Notes under the pieces: model-generated | The model's input: the letters and a program-made list of their open reading frames with translations, nothing else | Database searches by the model: none | Told to the model about the DNA's origin: nothing | From: Antedon mediterranea | Taxonomy: Eukaryota > Echinodermata > Crinoidea > Comatulida > Antedonidae | NCBI RefSeq assembly: GCF_964355755.1 | Contig: NC_092670.1 | Location: 21,389,201-21,453,200 of the forward strand | Reading direction: 5' to 3' | Length of the DNA stretch: 64,000 nt | Made by a program: the position numbers and the translations under genes | Shown: positions 1 through 11,561 of the stretch, piece after piece | Layout: every line of letters starts with the position of its first letter | Position numbering within the stretch: position 1 is the stretch's first letter

Positions 1-540
1 GCGGAAAATTAAGAATAGTTGATAAAGTGATTTACAATTGACGTTGCCTGACGGATATAAATCGGCCGATGAATTCCACAAGAAGACATTGACAGAGACC
101 CAAGAAAAAGAATGATTACCATAATGCGCTTTGTTGATGGACGGACGGATAGAGAAACTTTCTATGTGTGCTGTACATTTTTAATTATATTATTTAAAGC
201 TTAGAAAGTGACATTACAGTTTCTTACACCACATCATGTATGCATTAGTAATGTCAATTTTACCATTTTACTATTTATTGTCTTTGTAATTCATCCTGAC
301 ATCTAACTTCTCCGTTTTCATTTCATGTTGCTTGATGTTTCTCTTATTGTGATTTGTTAATGTTTGTTTTGAAAACAAGTTAAAACGATCCTATTACAAT
401 GTTTGGGCGATAATTTTAAAGTATTTTTTCCTGTCCTTCCATATTATCTTGATGGTTATGCTTAATAACAAGTTTATTTATTATATTATTACTATAATAG
501 TTCCTATATCTAATACAAAGCATTAAATGTGGATGTGTAT

Positions 541-967
541 GAGTCTGTTTCTGCTGCATAATGCAAATTAATCGTTTATTTTAAATAGATTAAAAATAAC
601 AAGACTGTGTTTCTGCTCAATTTTTGCTCTGAAATAACCGGTTAAATCAATGGGTGGTCGTTAGAATTACCCAAAATGCAATTGGTCCTGGCGGTTAATT
701 CAAACGTTACTGCTGTGTAGTTGACTCAGGGTCAGCAGCTGTCAATCAAATAACCGTTATTTTGTGTTGCAGCTAAAAGTTGCCCAGCGATAACCGGTTA
801 AATGGCGTTCTAACATCAAATTGAATGAGTGTTTTTAACTGGTTATTTTTCGCTGCCTTTTAACTGGTTACCACAAATTTGTCAAGTTTCTGCTCCCAAC
901 AAAATGGGAGTTAATTTATTCACACCGATTTTAACCGGTTATTTTTATGCAGCAGAAACAGGCCCTC
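541..967. mobile_element. TIR transposon with internal ACCGGTTA repeats
   Basis: Ends are inverted copies of CTGTTTCTGCTGCATAA (left at 545, right at about 941-959). Inside, ACCGGTTA or ACTGGTTA recurs at least five times on both strands. TGTGTAT flanks both sides (534-540 and 968-974), a likely target-site duplication of 7-8 bp, suggesting a hAT-type non-autonomous element. No transposase. Confidence 0.7.
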
Positions 968-3900
968 TGTGTATAGTTCTCTACTAAGGTGAAAGTTGAA
1001 AAGCTATTTGTGACATTTGATCACTTCATTGCCTCTTTCAACACATCTGCAATCTTCCATCTTAAATTTATCTTTTAAAAAAACTAATAAAAACACAAAA
1101 AGCGTGTACAACTGCCGGCAACAAAGTTAATCACTTCCGATAAGTCTGTTTTAATGATTCCTCTGTGATTTCAAAGAATAGGTTATATTGATGATTATGG
1201 GTAAATTCAAACATATAGTGGCCCTTATATGTGGTGTTTGTTGGTTCGTTTATTATCAATCCGTGTGTGTGTTGTCCAGCTTGTATGGCCAGTTGGCCAA
1301 CAGGTGATGTTTACTTTCATCAGTGAAAAATATCAAAATAAAACGAGTAGCTACAGTATAACAATCTGAAAGTTTATGGAGTTTTTTCTAATGTGCAATT
1401 GCAATCTATTGTACAATTAGGATTTGTCTGTGAACCTGCTGTATTTCGAATTACTTCACTCTTTTATTTCAATTTAATTTTTTTAGACTTAAGAATGTGT
1501 GGTACAGCGTTAACAACCAATTATTAAATGCTACAGTACTATAGATCTTATTTCTCACACTAATTAAAAAGATAAGAAAAATGAAAATTGGTTTGGAGAA
1601 ACTTTAATGTGGAGAGATGGTATAGTTTAGTAGCATGGAAGGAGTGACAATCAGTAATCTCTTAGAAAAGGAGAAAATTGATTTTAATAAAATATAATAA
1701 TGATGACACAGATAATGAGAGCATTCTATTTGATTGATCATCAAACATTGACAGTATTCTACTAGCATTCATATATAAAATCATAGTATTAAACCATAAA
1801 CCTGTGCTACATACTGTCATTTCCAGAGTAGTTTAATATGTTCTTAATCGCCCTGAGGACTTTTAACTTACTTGAGTATCATACAGGGCACATTTTCATT
1901 GACATAATCATAAATGTGGTTGCAATTAATTGTGAATAAATTTCGATTACTGTGCCAAATTCAATTTTATTTGATATAAAAAATTTGGTATCAAAGTTTA
2001 AAAAGTAATGACATTTTGAGTTATTAATGTCGTTAATTATTATCTTATTGGTTTTTTTTTAATGCCATTGTCGGTAATATTCATATTTAATTTACATTGC
2101 AGATATCAATCATACTTTTTTAATATTATAATGCAGTATACCAATAACTCAATATGATCGATATGTTTTGTTCATTTGTTTCACTTAAAGTGTCTGATAT
2201 TATCTGCCACTAGTAACTTTTTCCCCACAGAGCATACAATGTAGTATACAGTACGTTGCACAAGTAGCAAGATAGAACCACATTTTCCGTGTCTGACTTA
2301 TAGCATGTTAATTATTTTCCATTTTTTCAGAGAATGATAATTTATGCAAGAGTGATAGTAAGTGGAGTTAGTTGTTCCTATTGGCTCACCTCACTAAACT
2401 CATGTCACCTTTTATAGATCATGTCAAAATTATTTTATTGCAGTAAACATTTGACAAATTCAAATCATTTCAACATAACAAGAAATGATATGATTATTAT
2501 TAATTGTCAGTAATTATATTATAACAGCAATAACTGCAGTTGATTAATTAACTACTACTGCATTAAACAATTTTCTTAAGTTTAATACAGATATCTGCAA
2601 TTTATTTTTTGGCATGATCTCCATATAACCTAGCAACTTCATCAATCATTGTTGATAAAAAGAAAATAACTAAAAACTGCTAATCAACAATAATAATACT
2701 TTATTTATATTTATTCATTTTAGTAAATAATAACTTTCTATTCTAATTTAGAAATCAAGTCAGTTGTCTTTAGTTTGTTGTATTTTCTATTTTAATTGGG
2801 ATTTAGATTGCACAACCTAATGCTAAAGATTGCCATGTGACGACAGCGTTACGGCCATTTGCACATGCTTACAAACCAACTTTTGTTGTGATTGCTTCTG
2901 CAACTATGCCAAATTGTTATATGGTAGTACAGTTGAGGCGCAATCACAACACCGCTTGCTGCGACAGGCATTAGAATGGTCTACTAAAACTGGTGGTAGC
3001 AAAATTCATTTAGTATCCTTATATTTCGTAGAAGTTGGAAGAAATTAGACATGAAACTAGCATGGTCATTTAATAAAAAATAATGATGTGAAGTGTGAAA
3101 GGTCAAAGGTTAAGTGCCATTTTGGGAAAGGTCGGTCTTTCTCTCGTTACATTGTCCTTTAAAGAGGATGATATTGTCCTTAAAAAAGGATGATAAGCTG
3201 TTGGTTCTGTGCATGAAAAAGAAAATAGAACTGTACATTATTCGGGCAGGGGATTATTGTCTCAATGCCTATGTGGTTTTCGTGTGTCCATAAATGGCCT
3301 AATCCTATGACATGACCATCTAAGCATTAATGCATACAGGCACATAATGATATTATTACTAGACTACATAGTTCATTAATATTTAGATACCACACTAGTT
3401 TATTATCTAGTGGTTAGATTTTCGGTTTCTTGTCAAGTTTTCACTCATTTGATTTTATATTTAATTTATAAAAAAAAAGAATTTTTCTATACTATTGACT
3501 AATAATGCTACAAAACAATTATAATAAATTTCCCAGTTTAAACAAAAAAAACTGCCAATAAAACTGCTGTTAATCTTGTCTTTTACATTTACAAGTAAAT
3601 TCCAGATTTTATTGATAAATGCTTTTTGATCAAAACTGACGCTAACCACATTGACTTGAAAATTTAGTATTCCAATGCTTTTATTAAATGCTAATTTTAA
3701 ATTTCCTCTTCTTCTGGCAACAAAACCATTTGATTTTGTTCATTGTTGAAACTAACCATCAAAGTTTGATTATAAGATTTTAAATTCTTAATCATAATAA
3801 TTTTCCATTTAGCAAATTTTATTGTTTATATTTTGTTTTTGTTATTTTGTAACTAACAAGAACATTTTGACAATATTCAAACAATATAGGACATTTTGTA

Positions 3901-5204
3901 TTTCGCTTTTTTTTTTATATTAAAGAACCTTTTCAAACAATTATTTATGGACATTCAACAAAATGTGCATACCACCATCAAGTTGTTTTGGCCCTACATG
4001 CCAAAAACTTATACAAGTGAGAAAATGATAAGACAAAAATTGATATTGAAGAAGATACTATCCTAACTCTTCGCACCCTTTCCTGTATATTCCATTATTT
4101 AATATGTCTGATCATGGTTTGTGCATCGGTATAAGATATCTACACAACGATGTACGAGGCCTGTCAGCTGTTAGTCTAACATGAAAGGCGGACAGTGTTA
4201 CCACATCAGATCTACATGTAGTAACAGTTTTAGGTGAGGAGGTAGTTGCAATCGACATCATGCCTTTGTTCCGGTAATTGGTCTTGAAGCCCGCGTTGCC
4301 CTGGTGAGATTTGACACATTGAGCTAGGAGTTGTTAATTGATTAGTGAACTAGTTACGAGGGCTGTCACAGCACTTACAACATCATGCTGTTGCTAAAGG
4401 ATGATGTTGCAAGCAGCCATTGTAAGCTAGCTGCGTAAGAAATGATGCTGTAGCTAGCCAGAGTAGGCTAGCAAACATTGTAATCTTGTGGTGGCTGCTT
4501 AACTTTCAATATGGGCAACTTAACTTCTAAAATTTGCATTGGGTTTTTGCAAACATGGTCTATGCAAAATATGATATTGAGAGGACTCTGTGATTGGTCC
4601 TAAATCTGTATTTAATATTTCATACAAAAAAGTTGCATTTAATTTAAACCATAACTAATTATTTTAAATTGTTTAATTGTTATATATCATATATTATATT
4701 TATATTTACCTTTTAATTTATATATAACTTGTAATACTTGTATATTATACCAGTTTATATTTTATAACTTTTAATAACAAACACACTATGACATTATGTA
4801 TAAATAATGTATAATATAATAATTATGCAACATTTATTGTATTTATTATTATACCATGGAGGAATTTAATTATTTCCTCCATGATATTACAAACTCACAA
4901 CAATTAATATCATTCTGTATGTTTCTCTAAATCATATCCAATTTAGATTTCATTCCGTTTCCTTGAGCTTTGTTTTTCTAGTACGTTAGTATAGTGTTTT
5001 TCAACTAGTTGCATAGTTGAAGTATTCTCACTGACCTTTGTGGAAGGGATAGCAGTGAAGCTTGCTGTTTAATCGTTCGTGGTTGAATCTGATTTACAAC
5101 TTTACCATTTGCAATGAAGTATGTTTAGCGGCTTGCTTTATAAAAATGTGAAATGAATTCATCTGTCTGAATTTTTCTTCAATCTACACTTCCAGACACA
5201 GCAG
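968..5204. other. No gene recognised
   Basis: AT-rich DNA without a recognisable exon. The open frame at 2830-3048 starts from TTG and has no familiar motif. One DR1-like motif at 3100-3112. Nothing else of note apart from a local palindrome around 4857 (CCATGGAGGAA against TTCCTCCATG). Confidence 0.6.
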
Positions 5205-5585
5205 ATGGATATAGGCACACTTATCCAGACATACTATTTATTCACTTATTTAACCAGAAACATCTATCCAGGCACTTATGCTCCTATCCAGGGACTTATG
5301 CTCCTATCCAGGGACTTGAACATCTATCCAGGGACTAAAATCTTGCTTTCAAGCATTTACATCCAGGGTACTTGTATATGTCCAGGTACTTGCACATACA
5401 TCCAGGTATTTGCACTAATATAACTAGGTACTTCCACATTTATCCAGGTACTTTCCACATATATCCAGGTACTTGAAATTATATCAAGGTTCTTGCATAT
5501 ATCAGATAAATCCATGTACTATACTTGTAGGCCTACATGTATCCAGTTAACTTTATACAATATCCAGATATTTCCACAAAATACA
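5205..5585 (+). repeat. 20-bp tandem repeat, TATCCAGGnACTT core
   Basis: A run of degenerate 20-bp units, cleanest at 5265, 5285, 5305 and 5325. Later copies drift to CATCCAGGTACTTGCACATA. The short open frame across it is a by-product of the repeat. Confidence 0.85.
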
Positions 5586-6188
5586 GGTACCTTTCACCAA
5601 TTTACTTTTTATCAAATTAGAGTCTTTCACATTTAATACTACTACTAGTATCACACAATATTACCATTTTTAAATGGGAAAAAGTTATAATAAATTATTT
5701 TGTATAAAAATAATTTGAATGGCAACTAAAAATTGTTATATTAAACACATTAATAGGGTTCAGTTCGACTTTAGACGCTCTATACTTTACTGCTACCAAT
5801 AGGCCTTTCATTGACTTTATCACTGATTGATGTATATATCAACTATCAGTCTTATGTAAACAATTTTGGGACTCAAATTCTGTTTATACCAATAACACAA
5901 AATGATTTGTCATTTTCAACCTTCAAGACTTAAGTAATATTAGGTTCATGTTTTTATAATACTTTAATGGTGATAGTAGTTTGGGGATGATTGTTATTTT
6001 CTATTGAAATTTACCAGACCATTTAAGAAAAAAAACGTACTTAATTACTTTTGCTAAATTTCACCTAAAGGAATTGATACTGTAGAAAACCAAGCTATGG
6101 AGTAGTGGCTTAAGAGATAGAGTTTTATGTGCACATTCATATTTTGTTGCAGGCCTGTCCAACTGTCTTAGTATTTTGTTTATTTTAG

Positions 6189-6371
6189 GCTCATATGATC
6201 ATTTTCTTCCTTTCGTTTTGAGTGTCGTTCTTGCTCCCTCACTCCCCGGTTCCATCATTCACCTACTGCGTGATGCCTACAACAACTGTTTAGACGTTCT
6301 TTGTGTAGGTGCGACTGTTCCTGGCTGGAAATTACCCATTGCTGGCTTAGGGGTATCTCCTTACACCCATG
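6189..6371 (+). other. Exon-like open segment, unknown
   Basis: A 183-nt GC-richer segment bounded by an acceptor (TTTATTTTAG) and a donor (ATG|gtatgt), open in one frame with both junctions in phase 1. The peptide has FVLSVVLAPSLPG and VGATVPGWKLPIAG. No family is recognised. It may be a chance match or an exon of an unseen gene. Confidence 0.2.
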
Positions 6372-7049
6372 GTATGTGAAGCACACTTCAGGATTCTGGA
6401 CCTCCTGGCAAACTTATTAACATAATGAGCCTGGCGCGTGCCCTGGCTAAAAATACATGTGATGTCATAGTATTATAGATAGTGAAGTATAGTACTCTGT
6501 GTTGTAATTTATCTTGGCCTCTGAGTTCTATTTGATACAAGTTTTTAATGGCCAACATAAATCTTGGATTGGCTCCAGACAAGGTGTGAAAACTACACAC
6601 ATACTACCTGTCTTATTATTTAATCAGTTTTTATGACTAAAGAATTGTTGATAAACATATAATACAGGTAAAAAGTTGAACTAATAATCAGTGCATCATT
6701 AATGTACATACTGTACTTTGTATAGCACCCTCTACAAAGCAAGATTTTTCATTTTTATCAGATAGATAGGCCAGTTTACAACTCCCTAGATAGGCTTAGA
6801 AATAAAATTATCGTTACAAGTAGCAATAGTTCAGTCATTAGTACATCACCAAAAACAGCAAAAACATAAGATTAGAACATGATGACTGGAAGTATATACT
6901 ACTGACTGAGCAACTTAATATTTTCTTATTTTATCAAAACTATTTAGTAAATATGTTGGTATAACATATAAGTTCTTATTTTATTTTACATAGTTTATAA
7001 ATATTTATCCACTAAGAAACTTTTTAAGTTTAGTTTCTAATTTAATTAT

Positions 7050-7735
7050 TCACATTTTTTAGTTTCTAATTTAATTATTCATATTATTTGTGAATGTTCT
7101 AGTATATTAGTTCGTACAGTACTCATTTAAAGATGTATTGTCCCCCAAAATTATGAAAAATAAAGATTTTTTTAAATCGGACTTTGAATAGGCCATTTTG
7201 CAGTTTTAATGAAGTTGTTCACTTCCATAAGAAAAAAAACGGGGAAAAAAAATTATTTCACCTATAAAAAGACAAAATAAACAGTTAAATTACCCAAAAA
7301 CTCATTGTCTTCCAGACAATTTGACCATTTTTTGCTTTAAATTACATTTTTCTCAGGTAAATAAATTTTTTTCAGACCCAATTTTTTGTGAGAGTGAATA
7401 ACTATTATGTGACATTAAAATAACATATTCAACAAAAAAAATTTAAAAAATATTTTTTTAGGGGGACAATATATCTTTAACTTAAAATTAAATAAGAATT
7501 AATTGCTCCATAGTTTATTTACCTACTTTATTCTTCAAAACTTGATAGTATAATAATTGAATTATTCATATTATTTGTGAATGTTCTAGTATATTAGTTC
7601 GTACAGTACTCATTTCACTAAAAATAAGTAATAATTAATTGCTCCATAGTTTATTTATCCATTTTATTCTTCAAAGCTTGATAGTGTAATAATATAATTG
7701 TTCAAATTATGAAAGAATGTTCTGATAGTTAAATA
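7050..7735 (+). repeat. Duplicated segment, one copy split by the MITE
   Basis: The sequence ending TTCGTACAGTACTCATTT occurs at about 7070-7128 and again at about 7562-7616. The following part (TTAATTGCTCCATAGTTTAT) occurs after the MITE at about 7498 and again at about 7635. The first copy is interrupted by the 346-bp MITE, the second is uninterrupted. Confidence 0.75.
7131..7476. mobile_element. TTAA-flanked MITE, copy 1 (346 bp)
   Basis: Terminal inverted repeats AGATGTATTGTCCCCC and GGGGGACAATATATCT, flanked by TTAA on both sides (7127-7130 and 7477-7480). The interior is AT-rich and shares sequence with copies at 43975 and 50795 (for example AATCGGACTTT and CCATTTTGCAGTTTTAAT). TTAA duplications are typical of piggyBac-mobilised elements; the family assignment is inference. 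Confidence 0.8.
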
Positions 7736-9485
7736 GTTACTTAATATTTCACTTAAAATTAAGTAATTAATTCATTGGTTCATAGAGTTAAACTTTGCTC
7801 TGATAGCCTTGAGTTAATTTGCTTGTTTCCTTTTATTATCAAATACATTAGTCATTCAAGTGTTAGAATAATTAACCATAATTATCTTAATTAATAGCAA
7901 TAATAATTAGCTTGATATCCTGATAATAGTATGTCTAGCACCTAATTAGTAATTATAACTATTTATTTAGGATTTATTTTTGTTTGTAATCTATACTTCC
8001 TTTATTTGTGATAATATACACCATTATCAAATGATCAGGATACTTCACAGATAGGTTAGACTTTGTTGATGCAAAATTGCCATGATTGTCTAAAAGACCA
8101 TGCAACACAAACTGTTGTTAAGATGCATCTACAAGAATCGCCCCCTTTGAATGTCATCAAACCAATTTTAATTCTGTTAAAAGATTTTCTTTTAAAAGGT
8201 TCAAACTTACTTGGTTTTTATAATATTCTTAATGCATAAAACTGAGTTTGTATTGACCCTATTTAGTAACCTATTTTTGGTTATATATATGATTTAGTTG
8301 AAATAAACAATGTTCAACATCCAATTTCAAAACGTGAATCAATCACATTTTTATAATATCTGATGATTTAATGTTGTTTCTTCATTGCTGCATTCCTCTA
8401 TTGCAAAAAAAACGCATAGAATACTTCATATTTGCTTGGCGAATAACATCTTCCAAAAATGGTAATACTTGTAAAATTATTTTTGTTTTTAAAATATTTA
8501 TTTAAAGCATTACCCTTGAAGTGAACATTCATACTCATAAATATGATTTTTTAAAATAATAAACCATTATTATTGTTATTAGGATACATTAATGATTGGA
8601 AAAAATGAAATATAATATAGTTATGGTACTTTTGAACTTGTTGCGGCCGAGATCAATAAACAAGTTATCATTCTATTTGGTTATATTATGTGTTTACCTC
8701 TAAAGGTATTTTGTTTTTCCAACATCCACTTTCCCAAAACACCTTTGGGAAAAAAGTCTGGTTGTGGTGAGAGGTTCTGGCGTTTAGTCTGATTTCAGAA
8801 GAGATTTACTATATTTCACTATCCAAGATTTGTTTTCTCTTTTATGTTTCAACTTTAAACTCATTTCGTTACTTAAAAGATTTTGATTCTGTTATTAAAA
8901 ATCTATTTAAGGAACATTTAGACCTTTTTTGAATGTGTTATTCTCTACCTTTTTAGTTTAAGACCAAAGCATTTAATTATTCTGAGGCTATTTTACTTTT
9001 TACCTACAACAAACACTTTATTTCATAAAGGTATAGTTGTTGAAAACTGTTGATGAAAATCTATTTAGTTAGTCCTAACTTTTTGACTCTGAAGGAATGT
9101 GTAGAATTTTGTCCGAAATTTTAAGAGCCTGATTTGTTGATAAAACTAGATGGTTACCTGGCAACATTTCCTATCGGTGGGCAAGCCAAATAAATATGCA
9201 AGACTAAAGATATTTATCTGTGTTCCATCTGGTCTTTTAATAATGTCAAATGTTTTTTAACTTTAAAAAAATTATTATTTTAAGGTTAATTTGTCATAAA
9301 ACCATTGATCAAAACAAAATGTCAGTTTTGTTGGTTTATTTTATTTCTTGTCATTGTAAACTACGAATAATTAAATATACTACTCCAATATGTTTTTTTT
9401 AAAGTTATATTCCAAAACATTGTAGATTTTCCAAACAAAACTACAGCATACAATTATCAGATGCAGGTGATTTTCTATTAATTTT
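7481..9485. other. No gene recognised
   Basis: AT-rich intergenic DNA; nothing found apart from the second copy of the 7-kb duplicated segment at its start. Confidence 0.6.
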
Positions 9486-9560
9486 AGGGTCTGTTTCTGC
9501 TGCATATCGAACAAACCGTAATTATTTCAAAATAGATTTAAAATGTAATTTTGTAAATTT
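9486..9560. mobile_element. One-ended remnant of the CTGTTTCTGCTGCATA element
   Basis: AGGGTCTGTTTCTGCTGCAT matches the terminus of the element at 541-967, and AATAGATTTAAAAT continues the match. No partner end is seen, so this is a degraded or truncated copy. Confidence 0.55.
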
Positions 9561-9817
9561 AACCAGATTAATATAAATTTAGGATAATGAATGCATTATC
9601 CCTTATATGAAGTTAAAACATTTGATTGATTGGTTCCTAAGAAATTAAAAATAATTGTTTTGTCTTTTATTATTTTAATATAAATGTTTAATATCCTGTT
9701 GCAAGTTCACCACATACTATGACAAATGTTCTTATCTAATAATTCAATTGGTAGTTGCACAAGACATCTCCACAAGACAGGTTTTAGAAAAGAATCAGTA
9801 GGGGTACAAAACTGGAA

Positions 9818-10160
9818 AAACTGTCCAATCACAGCTTCTTATTCCACTTTGCTATGACTACTACTACTAGTAATATTTGACCAATCATAGCTTCCGGTTT
9901 CACTGTTGCTATAGCCTGTCAGTAATTCAGTTAATTTTATCATGACTTTTTAGAAGAGAGAAAAAAAAAGAAACAAGCATCAGAATGTATCTTCAGCTGC
10001 TGTAAAAGAGCCTCCTTGGGTCGACTGTCAATCATCTCCATGACAACAACTAAAGCAATTGCTTTCAGTTGTGTCATCCTCTAAATTGAGAATGTATTGG
10101 AATTTGATTGGTTCAGAAGTTATAGTGGGTGATACTGATTTGTGATTGGTCAATGCCATA
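9818..10160 (+). promoter_or_regulatory. Cluster of four CCAAT-type boxes
   Basis: CCAATCA at about 9826 and 9880, and the reverse form GATTGG at about 10107 and 10144. The first two lie in an imperfect direct repeat (CAATCACAGCTTC and CAATCATAGCTTC). The cluster is 700-1000 bp upstream of the MRTF promoter candidate and could be an upstream element; function is not shown. Confidence 0.25.
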
Positions 10161-10840
10161 ATTTTTTAGATGATAGTTGATGTTAGCTAGAAGTGAAGTT
10201 GGTGTATAAGCAGATACTAAAAGTGTAAGCCATACTGTTTACATCTTGCCCAGCTTCAGAATGCCAATTTAAACTTGACTATTAGACCATTCTTATGGCT
10301 ATGGAGCATGTATAAATAAACTTCCATAGGACTAGAGTGACAACTGCAGAATTTTGTTTATTGCTGTTTGATGCTACTTTGACGAGTTAATATAAATGTA
10401 GAAACTTCCTAACTAGTTTATATTTACATGATTTGAAATATTCATAATAGAAATGTTATGTGTAGGCCTACAATAAAAACTTGCAATTTAATAAAGTTTG
10501 TTTAGGACATTAACAAATGTAATAGATGTAATGTTGCGTTGCCCAAATTCTGGACTCGATGAAATACATTCACTAAATTAAGAAATTGGTGATTTAAACT
10601 TGTGTTAAAACTTATCATTGTATCAATCTTTTAAAGACTACATGCTAATTATCGGGTAAATTGATTACTTGTACAGTAAGGATAAAATTGTGTTCTGCCC
10701 CTGGCAATATCTTAACACTTGAGTTGGTAAAAAGGTGGCTTGTTGTTATCAAACTTGAATATTGATGAACAACTTCAAATGTCACTGTTAGCTTTGATCT
10801 CCACCAGTAATGATAAGGTTGCACCCCTCATGAATCTGGC

Positions 10841-10941
10841 CACGTGTGGGCCATCACTCCTGGCTTCTGATTGGCTAAAGCCGCACGAGCCTCACTGATG
10901 ACATGGAGTGTATAAACATAAGGTCATCAAGACAGCTGTTA
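10841..10941 (+). promoter_or_regulatory. Candidate MRTF promoter (E-box, CCAAT box, TATA box)
   Basis: Seen: CACGTG at 10841, an inverted CCAAT box (ATTGG) at 10870-10874 and TATAAAC at 10911-10917, spaced like a core promoter in locally GC-richer DNA. A start site near 10940 would give a 5' UTR of about 530 nt before the ATG at 11474. Several short upstream ATGs occur in that leader. No CArG box was found here, so direct SRF autoregulation at this promoter is not supported. Confidence 0.45.
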
Positions 10942-11473
10942 TTGAAAGAGTTGTAGTAATAGATTAGCAAGTTTGCCAGGGTACCAGTGTTGGTGAAGTT
11001 TTTTTCACTTTTAAATGGGACAGCAATTCCATCTGAGAGGAGTGCATAACTTTTTTCTCCTACTTTGCTGAAAACTTTTTGAATGGGACAATTTTTCCAA
11101 GCTGAAGTTATTTTTTTTATTTCTGGCTTTGCTAAAACTTATTCTTTTTAGTTGGTGAAACTTACTAAGATGTGGAACTGATTTCAATAGTTGTCTCGAC
11201 TATACACACATTTTATCCTCTGTTTTTTCTCTGGAGAATGCATCGTTGTATTGCAATGTAACATCGCGCTTCTTTTAAATACGGGACCAACATTTTTCCG
11301 GAGTCTACAGTGTCTTTTTTCCTTTATAAACAGGAGTCTATGAAACTATTTTTTCCAGAATTCTTTACAGTTCTTTTTCTACATTCCATTATTTTGTTCA
11401 AATCTAGCGAAGTTTTTAGAAGATTCCATAATTTCATTCCATATATTTTCATTCTGGGAAGAAAGGAAATTCA
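10942..11473 (+). other. Probable 5' UTR of MRTF
   Basis: Between the TATA candidate and the first coding ATG. It is T-rich, contains short repeated phrases built on AAATGGGACA and CTTTGCT, and has several upstream ATGs. No open frame of note. Assignment rests only on position. Confidence 0.4.
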
Positions 11474-11561
11474 ATGTTCATGACTCGTAAACGCCCACGA
11501 AAACCAACTAGTAGAAAAAACGGAGCTCCCAAGGAGAAAAAAGTGAAAAAGGACAAAAAAT
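11474..11561 (+). CDS. MRTF: MRTF coding exon 1 (basic N-terminus)
   Basis: Seen: an ATG followed by 29 codons very rich in Lys and Arg, ending at a strong donor (t|gtaagt) in phase 1, which fits exon 2. Upstream stop in frame at 11429. The N-terminus ahead of RPEL1 is variable in MRTF family members, so homology cannot confirm this exon. The CCAAT/TATA region 500-600 bp upstream supports it as a true first exon. The short Lys-rich peptide could add nuclear-import charge next to the RPEL region; that is inference. Confidence 0.65.

Noticed and set aside
2830-3048. 72-codon Cys-rich open frame
   Set aside because: TTG start, no splice context, no recognisable motif; probably chance.
5205-5423. 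72-codon open frame with YPGT repeats
   Set aside because: Produced by a 20-bp tandem repeat; the repeat is degenerate and not a multiple of three.
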